From the IMG/VR virus record IMGVR_UViG_3300033552_000062, positions 1 to 21,370 of that record: 21,370 nt of DNA; one strand, 5' to 3'. The stretch is from a virus. The first letter of the stretch is position 1; each line of letters begins with the position of its first letter. The notes below the pieces were generated by a model. It had not been told where the DNA came from, made no database searches, and was given only the letters and a program-made list of their open reading frames with translations. Made by a program: the position numbers and the translations under genes. Shown here in pieces: positions 12,970 through 19,174 of the stretch.

Positions 12970-13238
12970 TCGCCGACATTCTCGGCTACCTGCGAGCCCA
13001 GGCCGAGTGGGAAAGCAGGCTGCCGCCAGAAGACGGCCCGAGCGATTGCGCCGCGTGCAACGGCAAAGGCCAGGCCCCGGTGCCGGGTGACCCTGAAGCT
13101 GAGTACGTGGAGTGCGATGCCTGCGATGGCCTCGGCCAGGTCACTGCCGACGGCGACCCGTTTGACCCCGACAAGAAAGAGCGCGAAGAGGCGGAATACG
13201 CCGACCACAAACGCGACCAGCGCGACACCGAAGCCTGA
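12966..13238 (+). CDS. Second small protein with DnaJ-like zinc motifs
   Basis: The product has 90 residues. CAACNGKG (28-35) and CDACDGLGQV (50-59) form a CxxCxGxG pair like that in DnaJ and in the gene at 10657, but closer together, so the zinc loop is shorter. An N-terminal helix (MIADILGYLRAQAEWESRL) precedes it. The C-terminus is extremely charged (DPDKKEREEAEYADHKRDQRD). The two zinc proteins of this window share little outside the motif, which suggests separate acquisition or strong divergence. A role in binding protein or nucleic acid is plausible but not shown. ATGA overlap upstream, and an intrinsic terminator follows. Confidence 0.78.
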   Translation: MIADILGYLRAQAEWESRLPPEDGPSDCAACNGKGQAPVPGDPEAEYVECDACDGLGQVTADGDPFDPDKKEREEAEYADHKRDQRDTEA

Positions 13239-13251
13239 ATTCACCGTGAAG

Positions 13252-13269
13252 ACCGGCGTGCCGGTTTTT
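13252..13269 (+). terminator. Intrinsic terminator
   Basis: ACCGG and CCGGT pair around a four-base loop (CGTG), immediately followed by five Ts. It sits 14 bases after a stop codon and would end or weaken transcripts from P2. The stem is only five pairs, so read-through is likely, and the next gene has no promoter of its own that I can see. Confidence 0.55.
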
Positions 13270-13309
13270 GCAGTGCAGTCATCCCGACTTCACCTACAAA
13301 AGGATTTTT

Positions 13310-13663
13310 ATGGAACAAGTATTTTGGCTGATGTATTTGGCAGACCTGTCCGGCAGTGTTGCCGCGGTCGGTATCGGCGCCGTAATGGCGGCGATTGTGT
13401 CGATGGTGTTTATGACCATTATGGCGGTGTACGACGATGTTGAGACTGGTGGCTACGCCAGAGCCTTTCGCGTCCTGCGCTGGCTGTTGATTCCTATCAC
13501 CATCGCCGTGCTGCTGCCAAGCAAGCAGACCATCCAGCTTCTGGCGGTTGTGTCGGCGTCTGACGCTGTCGCCTCTACCCAGCTCGGGCAGAAAGGCGTC
13601 GAGGCCATCAACGCTGTCCTGGATCGCGTTATCAAGGAGTCCAAAAAAGAGGCCGGCAAATAG
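13310..13663 (+). CDS. Conserved phage membrane protein
   Basis: The product has 117 residues from the ATG at 13310, preceded by AAAAGGA. Membrane helices lie at about 15-40 and 55-70, with an Asp/Glu/Arg-rich loop between them. A motif PSKQTIQLLAVVSASDA follows the second helix, then a helical charged tail ending in Lys residues. This two-helix, PSK(Q/K)T, charged-tail layout matches a family of phage inner-membrane proteins I recall from several Gram-negative phages, whose function is unknown. It might be a holin, but its place in the early region argues for another role such as membrane modification or superinfection exclusion (speculative). Confidence 0.75.
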   Translation: MEQVFWLMYLADLSGSVAAVGIGAVMAAIVSMVFMTIMAVYDDVETGGYARAFRVLRWLLIPITIAVLLPSKQTIQLLAVVSASDAVASTQLGQKGVEAINAVLDRVIKESKKEAGK

Positions 13664-13679
13664 CCGTCACCTGCAAGAG

Positions 13680-13719
13680 CTCCAGCGGGAGCCTGTCGCA
13701 GCAGGCTCTCACGGGAATT
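13680..13719 (+). repeat. Covarying hairpin element A, copy 1
   Basis: CTCCAGCGG, then GAGCCTG (13689-13695) paired with CAGGCTC (13702-13708), then TCACGGGAATT. The flanks are near identical to copy 2 about 350 bases downstream. Two stem pairs differ between the copies in a compensated way. It lies between a stop codon and the next ribosome-binding site (AAAGGA). Confidence 0.65.
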
Positions 13720-13736
13720 TTACAAAGGAAAAACAA

Positions 13737-14030
13737 ATGCACAGAATAGAAATGAATGAAGTGGATCAGCACATTGCTCACGTATGCGACCCAGAGCGCA
13801 CAGACAACAGGTGGGTCTTGGTTTATCGCAACCCGCACACCGGCAACAGCTGGCATGCAATGAGGCTGCTCCCGTCCGACAACGCGCGCGCACGCGAAGC
13901 CCTGACCGCCCAGGGCTGTGAGGTCGTGATCTCAAACTTGGAGAACGGCGAGTGGAACACATGGCAGTGGCTGCATCGCTACCGCAAGGACGCGCCCATG
14001 GCAGAGTTGTCTGCGCAGGTTTACCACTGA
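13737..14030 (+). CDS. Hypothetical protein between two copies of hairpin A
   Basis: The product has 97 residues, ATG at 13737 with AAAGGA upstream. The sequence starts with a short charged part (MHRIEMNEVDQHIAHVCDPE), then a beta-like VLVYRNPHTGNSWHAMRLLP, a helix (DNARAREALTAQGCEV) and a Trp/His/Arg segment (NTWQWLHRYRKD). It has two Cys. I do not know the family. The gene is bracketed by element A on both sides, which may help set its expression relative to its neighbours. Confidence 0.66.
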   Translation: MHRIEMNEVDQHIAHVCDPERTDNRWVLVYRNPHTGNSWHAMRLLPSDNARAREALTAQGCEVVISNLENGEWNTWQWLHRYRKDAPMAELSAQVYH

Positions 14031-14033
14031 TAG

Positions 14034-14075
14034 TTCCAGCGGGAGCCGAGTGACAGTCGGCTCTCACGGGAATTC
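14034..14075 (+). repeat. Covarying hairpin element A, copy 2
   Basis: GTTCCAGCGG, then GAGCCGA (14043-14049) paired with TCGGCTC (14057-14063), then TCACGGGAATT. Seven perfect pairs close a seven-base loop. Compared with copy 1 the T-A pair is G-C here and the G-C pair is A-T, so pairing is kept while sequence changes. Confidence 0.65.
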
Positions 14076-14104
14076 ACCCGACAACCCAACCGCACGGAGA
14101 TTTT

Positions 14105-14560
14105 ATCATCGGCTACACACACTACTTCAAACAGCAGCAGCAGCCAACGCCGGAGCAATGGCAGGCCATCACGGGAGGCTTCACCGTGCTGTGCGCCGCA
14201 GCGATAGCGGTCGGCCAGCCTTTCCCGATCCAGCGCGAGGACGACAACGCCTCAGAGCCCGAAATTGGCGACGACCGTATCGCCTTCAACGGCGCCGGCG
14301 ATGACGGTCACGAAACCATGCTTCTGGAGCGCGAGGGCGATAGGTTTCAGTTTTGCAAGACCGCCCGCAAGCCTTACGACCGCGCCGTCATGGCGCTGCT
14401 GATTCTGGCCGACCAATGCGCGCCTGGCTGCTGGGAGATCGCCTCAGACGGCGACCCGGAGGACTGGCAGCCGACCCTGGACTGGATGAATGGCCTGCAA
14501 ATTCCAGGGTTGGAGTTGCCGGTCGGGGTGGCGCGAGAGTCCGACGAGGATCAGTTATGA
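14105..14560 (+). CDS. Conserved phage protein with a probable non-standard start
   Basis: The product is about 151 residues. The frame is open from 14105. Its first standard start (GTG at 14186) would cut off a segment reading GYTHYFKQQQQPTPEQWQAI, which resembles the N-terminus of a widespread phage family I recall (M..GYTHYW). The rest also fits: IAFNGAGDDGHETMLLE, FCKTARKPYD, ASDGDPEDW. An ACGGAG ribosome-binding site lies five to eight bases before two ATC codons (14105, 14108), and no ATG, GTG or TTG exists in frame there. So either ATC is used, or a sequence error or mutation removed the start. Role unknown. Overlaps the next gene by ATGA. Confidence 0.68.
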   Translation: MIGYTHYFKQQQQPTPEQWQAITGGFTVLCAAAIAVGQPFPIQREDDNASEPEIGDDRIAFNGAGDDGHETMLLEREGDRFQFCKTARKPYDRAVMALLILADQCAPGCWEIASDGDPEDWQPTLDWMNGLQIPGLELPVGVARESDEDQL

Positions 14561-14919
14561 CAATCTCCAGCCCATTCATTCGCACCCTCACTTGCTGCGC
14601 CATCGCGGCCCTGCTGGTCCTATCATGCCAGCCAGCTCACGCCAGGAGCTGGGAGCTACCCAACGAGGCGGGCGGCAAGATCGTCATCACCACCAGGCCC
14701 TGCCCCAACGCGGTGGCGCCAGATCTGCTCGAGGCCTACAGCTTCGCCACGGGCGGCCGGGTGGTTCGGGGTTGCTGGGCGCTGATCGACGGCCTGGTGC
14801 ACATTGCCTGGGGCTATGGCGTGCGCCGGATCTTCCGCGTGGAAGACTTCACCCCGGCTGATGCAGTCGCGCCGGCACCAGCTCGTCCAGCCACACCGGG
14901 GCGCTATCGGCCCGCATAG
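14557..14919 (+). CDS. Exported or lipoprotein phage protein
   Basis: The product has 120 residues. The start ATG overlaps the previous stop (ATGA). The N-terminus, MTISSPFIRTLTCCAIAALLVLSC, is a signal sequence. Either a lipobox (VLSC, Cys24) or signal peptidase I cleavage after AHA (about residue 29) is possible. The mature part has two further Cys, a beta-rich core (SWELPNEAGGKIVITTRPCPN, GLVHIAWGYGVRRIFRVEDF) and a Pro/Ala tail. The core resembles small periplasmic or phage-encoded exported proteins of unknown function I recall. It is the last gene before promoter P3. Confidence 0.72.
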   Translation: MTISSPFIRTLTCCAIAALLVLSCQPAHARSWELPNEAGGKIVITTRPCPNAVAPDLLEAYSFATGGRVVRGCWALIDGLVHIAWGYGVRRIFRVEDFTPADAVAPAPARPATPGRYRPA

Positions 14920-14923
14920 GGTC

Positions 14924-14973
14924 TTGTTTTGGCGCGCCGCCGGTGCTACTATTTGTTGTTTTGCAAACATTTA
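14924..14973 (+). promoter_or_regulatory. Rightward promoter P3 with downstream box
   Basis: TTGTTT (14924-14929) and TACTAT (14947-14952) lie 17 bases apart, with TGC before the -10. TTTGTTG and GCAAACATTTA follow. The expected start near 14959 leaves a 28-base leader ending in AAAGG. The downstream box is shared with P2 and partly with P4. Confidence 0.65.
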
Positions 14974-14986
14974 CCAAAGGATTCAC

Positions 14987-15370
14987 ATGCTCGTAGAACT
15001 CAACATCGGACTGGACTGCAAAGACCAGCCCAATACCCAGGTCGACATCGATGCCCGCGCCGCAATGGCGCGCCGCATGTTGTCCAAGTTTCTCGTCTTC
15101 AGTCGGGGCTTTTATACCAGCTACCCCGGTCCGGACGGCGCCCAGGTCAACGAGCGGGGGCTTTTTGTCACCCTGGAGACCAACAATTTGTTTTCGGCGT
15201 CACGAGAAATTTTCAAGACCGCCATCGCCCTGGACCAGGACTGCATCGCCGTCTACTACCCAGGCCGCAGCCAGGGCCTGCTGCTCGGGCCACGGGCCGA
15301 AGCATGGGGCCAGTTCGACGCCAACCACTTCCGGCGCTTTGACCGCGCTGACGAAAGGTTGGCAGCATGA
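14987..15370 (+). CDS. Hypothetical protein, first gene after P3
   Basis: The product has 127 residues from the ATG at 14987 (upstream AAAGGA). It is a soluble protein starting with a hydrophobic strand (MLVELNIGLDC), followed by a helix (DARAAMARRMLSKFLVFSRGFY), and with a C-terminal WGQFDANHFRRFDR. A beta-alpha fold is likely. I do not recognise a family. It heads a six-gene run ending in the DnaB-type helicase, so a link to replication is possible by position only. Confidence 0.7.
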   Translation: MLVELNIGLDCKDQPNTQVDIDARAAMARRMLSKFLVFSRGFYTSYPGPDGAQVNERGLFVTLETNNLFSASREIFKTAIALDQDCIAVYYPGRSQGLLLGPRAEAWGQFDANHFRRFDRADERLAA

Positions 15371-16059
15371 GCGCCCGTACACCGCAGCCAGTACAGCCAG
15401 CCCCTGACAATGACTTGCTAATCTGTGATTATGTTGCCGCAAGACCGCTGGATTATTCACTTTCTGACTACCACAAGGCAATGTCCGACGGTCCTCTTAA
15501 TTTCACTTGGCGAGATAAGCCGCACCGGCTGATCTATGATTTAATTGCAGCGGTTAAATGGTATGCCGCCTCGCAGCCAGTACAACCAGCCGCCGTACCG
15601 GTTGCGGTGTGCGACCCCTACGAAAAAGCAAAAGACGGCGTGTATGGGCCAGAGTACGAGTCTCAGTTTTCAGCGCAGCCAGCACAACCAGCCATTGACG
15701 ACTTTCATATTCAGCAGCTAGCTCTTGCCAACGGGTTCAAACTAAAAGAGCAGCCTGATGGCGCGATGGCACTCAATCCTTACGTGTTTGCCTTTTCCCG
15801 TGCATTGCTTGATGCGCGGCCAGCACGGCCCGAGCCCGCCTCGGGAGAAGACTTGGCCGTCTACGAAAGCATCGCGGCAAGGTATTTTGCGGAGTGCAAA
15901 GCAGCGCCACCCTCCCCGCTCACTACCGATGACTACCAGGCCATCCGTGCCCAGCTCTGCGAGGCACACCCGGGCGACTGGCTGCACCACTACGGCCCTG
16001 CGGTCGAGGCCGAGGTTCTGAGGCGTCTGGCGCCTGGCTATGTGAGGGCGCCAGCATGA
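15367..16059 (+). CDS. Modular phage protein with repeated QPVQPA linkers
   Basis: The product has 230 residues built from small modules joined by Gln/Pro/Ala linkers. QPVQPA occurs near residues 7 and 70, AQPAQPA near 103, and RPARPEP near 152. The modules include DDFHIQQLALANGFKLKEQ followed by PDGAMALNPYVFAFSRALL (about 110-145), which matches a module I recall from Ea22-like and other phage early proteins, and LTTDDYQAIRAQLCEAHPGDW (about 184-205). There is no enzymatic motif. Overlaps both neighbours by ATGA. It may be a fusion of interaction domains. Function unknown. Confidence 0.72.
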   Translation: MSARTPQPVQPAPDNDLLICDYVAARPLDYSLSDYHKAMSDGPLNFTWRDKPHRLIYDLIAAVKWYAASQPVQPAAVPVAVCDPYEKAKDGVYGPEYESQFSAQPAQPAIDDFHIQQLALANGFKLKEQPDGAMALNPYVFAFSRALLDARPARPEPASGEDLAVYESIAARYFAECKAAPPSPLTTDDYQAIRAQLCEAHPGDWLHHYGPAVEAEVLRRLAPGYVRAPA

Positions 16060-16403
16060 GGCTCGGCACCCAGGGTCAGTCCTACAGCATTATGCCGCGG
16101 TTGCGGGTGCGCGCCAGCATCGTGGACATCGCCGCACCGTGCGTGCCGCGCCGGCCGCTGCGTGACTTCAATGGCAAGCAAGAGGCCAGGCCATCCAAAA
16201 ACCCGCTGGAGGACCGGCTGATCCTGGAGATTCGCCGTCTTTCAGAACAATGCAACAAAAAGTTGGCAGAGATACATACAATCACAGCCCAGCTCGGCTT
16301 TGCCAAGACCAAGAGCTGGGTGCACCAAACCATCCAATATCACAACCGCTCACACCTGGTGCCTGCACTGGGCGCCGAGCCTTACCTGGAGATTCCACAG
16401 TGA
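16056..16403 (+). CDS. Basic protein with possible helix-turn-helix
   Basis: The product has 115 residues and a high positive charge. Its N-terminal 45 residues are Arg/Pro-rich and probably unstructured. From about 50, helices follow: PLEDRLILEIRRLSEQCNKKLAEI, then HTITAQLGFAKTKSWVHQTIQYHNRSHLV, which could be a recognition-type helix-turn-helix (LAEIHTITAQLGFAKTKSWVHQ). That would fit a DNA-binding role near the helicase gene. The match to a defined family is not clear. Overlaps the previous gene by ATGA and the next by GTGA. Confidence 0.65.
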   Translation: MRLGTQGQSYSIMPRLRVRASIVDIAAPCVPRRPLRDFNGKQEARPSKNPLEDRLILEIRRLSEQCNKKLAEIHTITAQLGFAKTKSWVHQTIQYHNRSHLVPALGAEPYLEIPQ

Positions 16404-16678
16404 AAACCCTTGCGCACTACACCAGCCGCCTGCAGTCCTTGCTGATACGCCACCTCATGCCCGGCGTGTGGCAAGAGGTTCTCGAGTTGCGCGCCGCCTA
16501 TGAGTCGGTCCTCCAGGACAACATCAAGCTGGCCGACGAGCGCGCCGACATGACCGAGATCGCACTCAGCCTGGTGGCCCGCGATGCATTCGGCGACTTC
16601 ACCACCGTCTTTGATGCCGACGTCCGGCTGCCTGCCGAGTACAACGCCATCCTTGACGCCGTGGTCAGCCGGGCATGA
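16400..16678 (+). CDS. Small helical protein upstream of helicase gene
   Basis: The product has 92 residues. The GTG start at 16400 overlaps the previous stop by GTGA. It looks entirely helical: LAHYTSRLQSLLIRHLMPGVW, then ELRAAYESVLQDNIKLADERADMTEIALSLVARDAFG, with heptad-like spacing that suggests coiled-coil pairing. Its stop overlaps the helicase start. A helical partner next to a DnaB-type helicase could be a loader or accessory factor, but I see no ATP site, so this is only a positional guess. Confidence 0.66.
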   Translation: MKTLAHYTSRLQSLLIRHLMPGVWQEVLELRAAYESVLQDNIKLADERADMTEIALSLVARDAFGDFTTVFDADVRLPAEYNAILDAVVSRA

Positions 16679-18048
16679 AAAAGCAGCCGCCCGGCTATGG
16701 AGAGGCGAAGCTGCGCATGCCGCAGCACTCGCTCGAAGCAGAGAGCTCCGTGCTGGGCGCCTTGCTGCACGATGGCGACGCCTGGGACCATGTCGGGGAC
16801 CTGTTGGTAGAGGAGGACTTCTACCAGAGCGAGCACCGCGTCATCTTCAGCGCGCTGGGCGTGATGCGAATGTCGGGCAAGCCGGTCGACACCATCACCG
16901 TCTTCGAGCACCTGGAAAAAAACGGCAACGCAGACGCCGCCGGTGGACTGGTCTACCTGGGCGAGCTGTCCCTGTTTGCGCCGGGCGCAGCCAACGCGCG
17001 CCGTTACGCCGAGATCGTTCGCGAGCGGTCCATCCTGCGCAAGCTGGCGCGGGTCGGTGCCGAGATCAGTGCCGCATCCTTTACTGCCGACGGCCGGGCC
17101 ATCAAAGAGGTGCTGGACGAGGCCGAGCAAAAGGTCATGGCCATCGGCCAGGCCAACGGCAAAACTGAAGACGGATTCATCAGCCTGGACACGGTGGTGG
17201 TCGGCGTGCTGGACCGAATATCGGAGCTCGCAGAAGATCCATCCAAAGCTGTCGGTATGCGGACCGGCTTTGCCGACCTGGACCGCATGACCAGCGGCAT
17301 GCAGCCGGGTGACCTGGTAATCATTGGCGGCCGGCCAAGCAGTGGCAAGACCAGCCTGGCCATCAACATCGCCGAGCACGTCGCCCTGAACGAGGGCCTG
17401 CCGGTGGCGGTGTTCTCGATGGAGATGGGTGCCGGCCAGCTGGGCGTACGAATGGTCGGGTCCATCGGTCGCATCGACCAGACCCACCTCAAGACAGGCC
17501 AGCTGTCTGACGATGAGTGGGGCCGCCTCACCGAGGCTGTCGAGAAGCTGCGCAACGCCAAGATGGACATAAATGAGACTGGCGGACTCAGCGTGGCCGA
17601 GGTCCGCTCTGGCGCCAGGCGCATGGCGCGCAAGCATGGCAAGCTGGGGCTGGTCGTGATCGACTACCTGCAGCTCATGTCGTTCCAGACCAGCATCTCT
17701 TCCGACAACCGGGCTGCCGCCATCGGCGACGTCACCAAAGGCCTGAAGGCCCTGGCCAAAGAGCTGGCCTGCCCCGTGATCGTCTTGTCCCAGCTCAGCC
17801 GCAAAGTCGAAGAGCGCACCGACAAGCGGCCCATGATGAGCGACCTGCGCGACTCTGGCAGCGTCGAGGCAGATGCAGACACGATCCTGCTGATCTACCG
17901 CGACGAATACTACAACCCCAACAGCAAAGAGCCGGGCATCGCCGAGGTCATCATTGGCAAGCAGCGCAACGGGCCCACCGGCACCGTCAAGCTGGCCTTC
18001 ATCTCGGCATGCACCAAATTCGAGAGCCTGGCCACATCCTATTTTTAA
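16675..18048 (+). CDS. DnaB-family replicative DNA helicase
   Basis: The product has 457 residues, the normal length for DnaB. It unwinds DNA ahead of the phage replication fork as a hexameric ring. The N-terminal domain runs from about 15 to 115 (MPQHSLEAESSVLGALL onward) and the linker to about 195. The RecA-like domain shows Walker A GGRPSSGKTS (218-227), Walker B LVVIDYLQLM (326-335), the motif with VIVLSQLSRKVEER and SDLRDSGSVEADADTI (368-403), and an arginine-finger-type KQRNGPTG (429-436). No primase domain is fused, so the primase must be elsewhere or from the host. It ends in a short extra tail (FESLATSYF). Overlaps the previous gene by ATGA. Confidence 0.95.
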   Translation: MKKQPPGYGEAKLRMPQHSLEAESSVLGALLHDGDAWDHVGDLLVEEDFYQSEHRVIFSALGVMRMSGKPVDTITVFEHLEKNGNADAAGGLVYLGELSLFAPGAANARRYAEIVRERSILRKLARVGAEISAASFTADGRAIKEVLDEAEQKVMAIGQANGKTEDGFISLDTVVVGVLDRISELAEDPSKAVGMRTGFADLDRMTSGMQPGDLVIIGGRPSSGKTSLAINIAEHVALNEGLPVAVFSMEMGAGQLGVRMVGSIGRIDQTHLKTGQLSDDEWGRLTEAVEKLRNAKMDINETGGLSVAEVRSGARRMARKHGKLGLVVIDYLQLMSFQTSISSDNRAAAIGDVTKGLKALAKELACPVIVLSQLSRKVEERTDKRPMMSDLRDSGSVEADADTILLIYRDEYYNPNSKEPGIAEVIIGKQRNGPTGTVKLAFISACTKFESLATSYF

Positions 18049-18064
18049 CAATTTGTTTGTTTTT

Positions 18065-18119
18065 GCTTGCTACTTTTTGTTGGCTGCTGTACATTTAATT
18101 GTCCAAACCCATTTCGGGT
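18065..18119 (+). promoter_or_regulatory. Rightward promoter P4, weaker copy, with leader hairpin
   Basis: TGC (18068-18070) and TACTTT (18071-18076) are followed by TTGTTG and ACATTTA, as in P2 and P3. There is no clear -35. The leader is longer (about 64 bases) and holds a small ACCC/GGGT hairpin (18107-18119). It follows the helicase stop directly and has no terminator before it, so it probably adds to read-through transcription. Confidence 0.5.
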
Positions 18120-18146
18120 ACGGACCAAACCAGAAAAGGAATTCAC

Positions 18147-18401
18147 ATGCAGGATCTTTACAACATCGTCCGCCTCAACTCAGCCGCCAGCGAGGCCGCC
18201 ATACCCAGACTCATCGAGCAAGGCAAGTTTGTGGTCGGCATCTACAACGGCCTGAACTACATCAATCACGAAGCGTTTGATACGCCCGATCAGGCTGAGC
18301 AATTCATTGACAGCCGCCAGACCCAAAACGACCCAGGCGAGACGCTTGTTCGGCGATTCCCCTCCCCCGTCAGAGAAGGTCGATGCGACATCCGCGCATG
18401 A
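18147..18401 (+). CDS. Small hypothetical protein, first gene after P4
   Basis: The product has 84 residues from an ATG with AAAAGGA upstream, in the same context as the P3 gene (ATTCACATGC). The fold is probably alpha-beta: DLYNIVRLNSAASEAAIPRLIEQ, GKFVVGIYNGLNYINHEAF, then DQAEQFIDSRQ and an Arg-rich tail. Family not recognised. Its stop overlaps the next start (ATGA). Confidence 0.68.
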   Translation: MQDLYNIVRLNSAASEAAIPRLIEQGKFVVGIYNGLNYINHEAFDTPDQAEQFIDSRQTQNDPGETLVRRFPSPVREGRCDIRA

Positions 18402-18559
18402 ACGAGGCCGCGGTACGCCGACGCATGGCGAACGATGATTGCAGCGCCAAAGAAATTGACGACGCCATCGCCAGCATGGCCGACGAGTACCGCGACCGGC
18501 GCCGTGATGACCAGTTGGAAGCCGACCTGGAGCGCAAGCAGTGTCGGCCCGCCTCCTGA
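18398..18559 (+). CDS. Short charged protein (53 residues)
   Basis: A 53-codon frame whose ATG overlaps the previous stop (ATGA). It is very rich in Arg, Asp, Glu and Ala (EAAVRRRMAND, EIDDAIASMADEY, RRRDDQLEADLERK), so helical and soluble. Its end overlaps the next small frame by 19 bases. The context of overlapping short genes, not a family match, supports it. Function unknown. Confidence 0.55.
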   Translation: MNEAAVRRRMANDDCSAKEIDDAIASMADEYRDRRRDDQLEADLERKQCRPAS

Positions 18560-18624
18560 ACTTTGTCTACCTCGCAGCCACCATCACGGTGGCCTTTGAC
18601 TTTATTTTGTGGAGACCATTATGA
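18541..18624 (+). CDS. Possible 27-residue membrane microprotein
   Basis: The frame runs from a GTG (18541) with a GGAG ribosome-binding site eight bases upstream. The product, MSARLLNFVYLAATITVAF then DFILWRPL, is one hydrophobic helix with a single Arg before it and one after. Its stop overlaps the next ATG (ATGA), giving a continuous chain of coupled genes. Very short frames arise by chance, so I rate this cautiously. Confidence 0.42.
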   Translation: MSARLLNFVYLAATITVAFDFILWRPL

Positions 18625-18782
18625 ATATCCAGCTCGCCCGCCGCGCTATCCGTCACTACTCCAGCGATATGGTGCCCAAGACCACAAACCGCCACAACCA
18701 ACGCACCTGGATGCGCAGTGTGATCTCCCTCGGGGACCGCTGGCTCCTGGCAAAGCCAATGCAAAAGATGGCCGCGCCATGA
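18621..18782 (+). CDS. Short basic protein (53 residues)
   Basis: ATG at 18621 with GGAG upstream, overlapping the stop before it and the start after it (ATGA both sides). The product is strongly basic: ARRAIRHYSSDMVPKTTNRHNQ and RTWMRSVISLGDRWLLAKP. Four Trp, Met and Leu residues near the end could form a hydrophobic helix. Positive charge would allow nucleic-acid contact. No family recognised. Confidence 0.55.
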   Translation: MNIQLARRAIRHYSSDMVPKTTNRHNQRTWMRSVISLGDRWLLAKPMQKMAAP

Positions 18783-19174
18783 CCGCCGCAGCTACAGCCA
18801 TGGAGGCGGTGGAAGCGATACAGGCGACATTCCCGGCGCTGCCAGAGGCCGATTACAAACTTTCAGAACGCACGGGCGTTTTAGACAACGTAGAAGTGCT
18901 GCGTACTTTTGATGTATTCACCGCCGACCAAATGCACGCCTACGCCAGCGCCTACGCTCTCGCATCCCTAGCAGCCAGTCAGGCAAAGATAGGGCGGCTA
19001 CGGGTGACGTTGGCTGGTGCCGTAGAGGTTGCGAAAGACGCTCATGCCCACTGGGACGCAGACCGCGATAGCAAGGTTGGAAAAATCCTACTTGCCCTGG
19101 CCGGTCTCAACGCTAAATACGACACAAGAACTGACGCAATTCACGCCGCACTTACACAAGGAGCACAGTCATGA
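18779..19174 (+). CDS. Helical hypothetical protein
   Basis: The product has 131 residues from the ATG at 18779 (ATGA overlap). The longer open frame upstream shadows other genes. The sequence is Ala-rich and helical (MEAVEAIQATFPALPEADYKL, DQMHAYASAYALASLAASQAKIGRL, VEVAKDAHAHWDADRD), with no Cys. The phrase ADQMHAYASAYALASLA resembles a linker segment found in many phage early proteins. Function unknown. It precedes a run of zinc-ribbon genes and overlaps the next start by ATGA. Confidence 0.68.
   Translation: MTAAATAMEAVEAIQATFPALPEADYKLSERTGVLDNVEVLRTFDVFTADQMHAYASAYALASLAASQAKIGRLRVTLAGAVEVAKDAHAHWDADRDSKVGKILLALAGLNAKYDTRTDAIHAALTQGAQS

Noticed and set aside
16498-18051. Minus-strand open frame of 517 codons opposite the helicase gene
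   Set aside because: The opposite strand encodes a complete DnaB-type helicase with all motifs. The 517-codon frame has shadow composition (His/Ala/Val/Asp-rich) and no promoter or neighbours on that strand.
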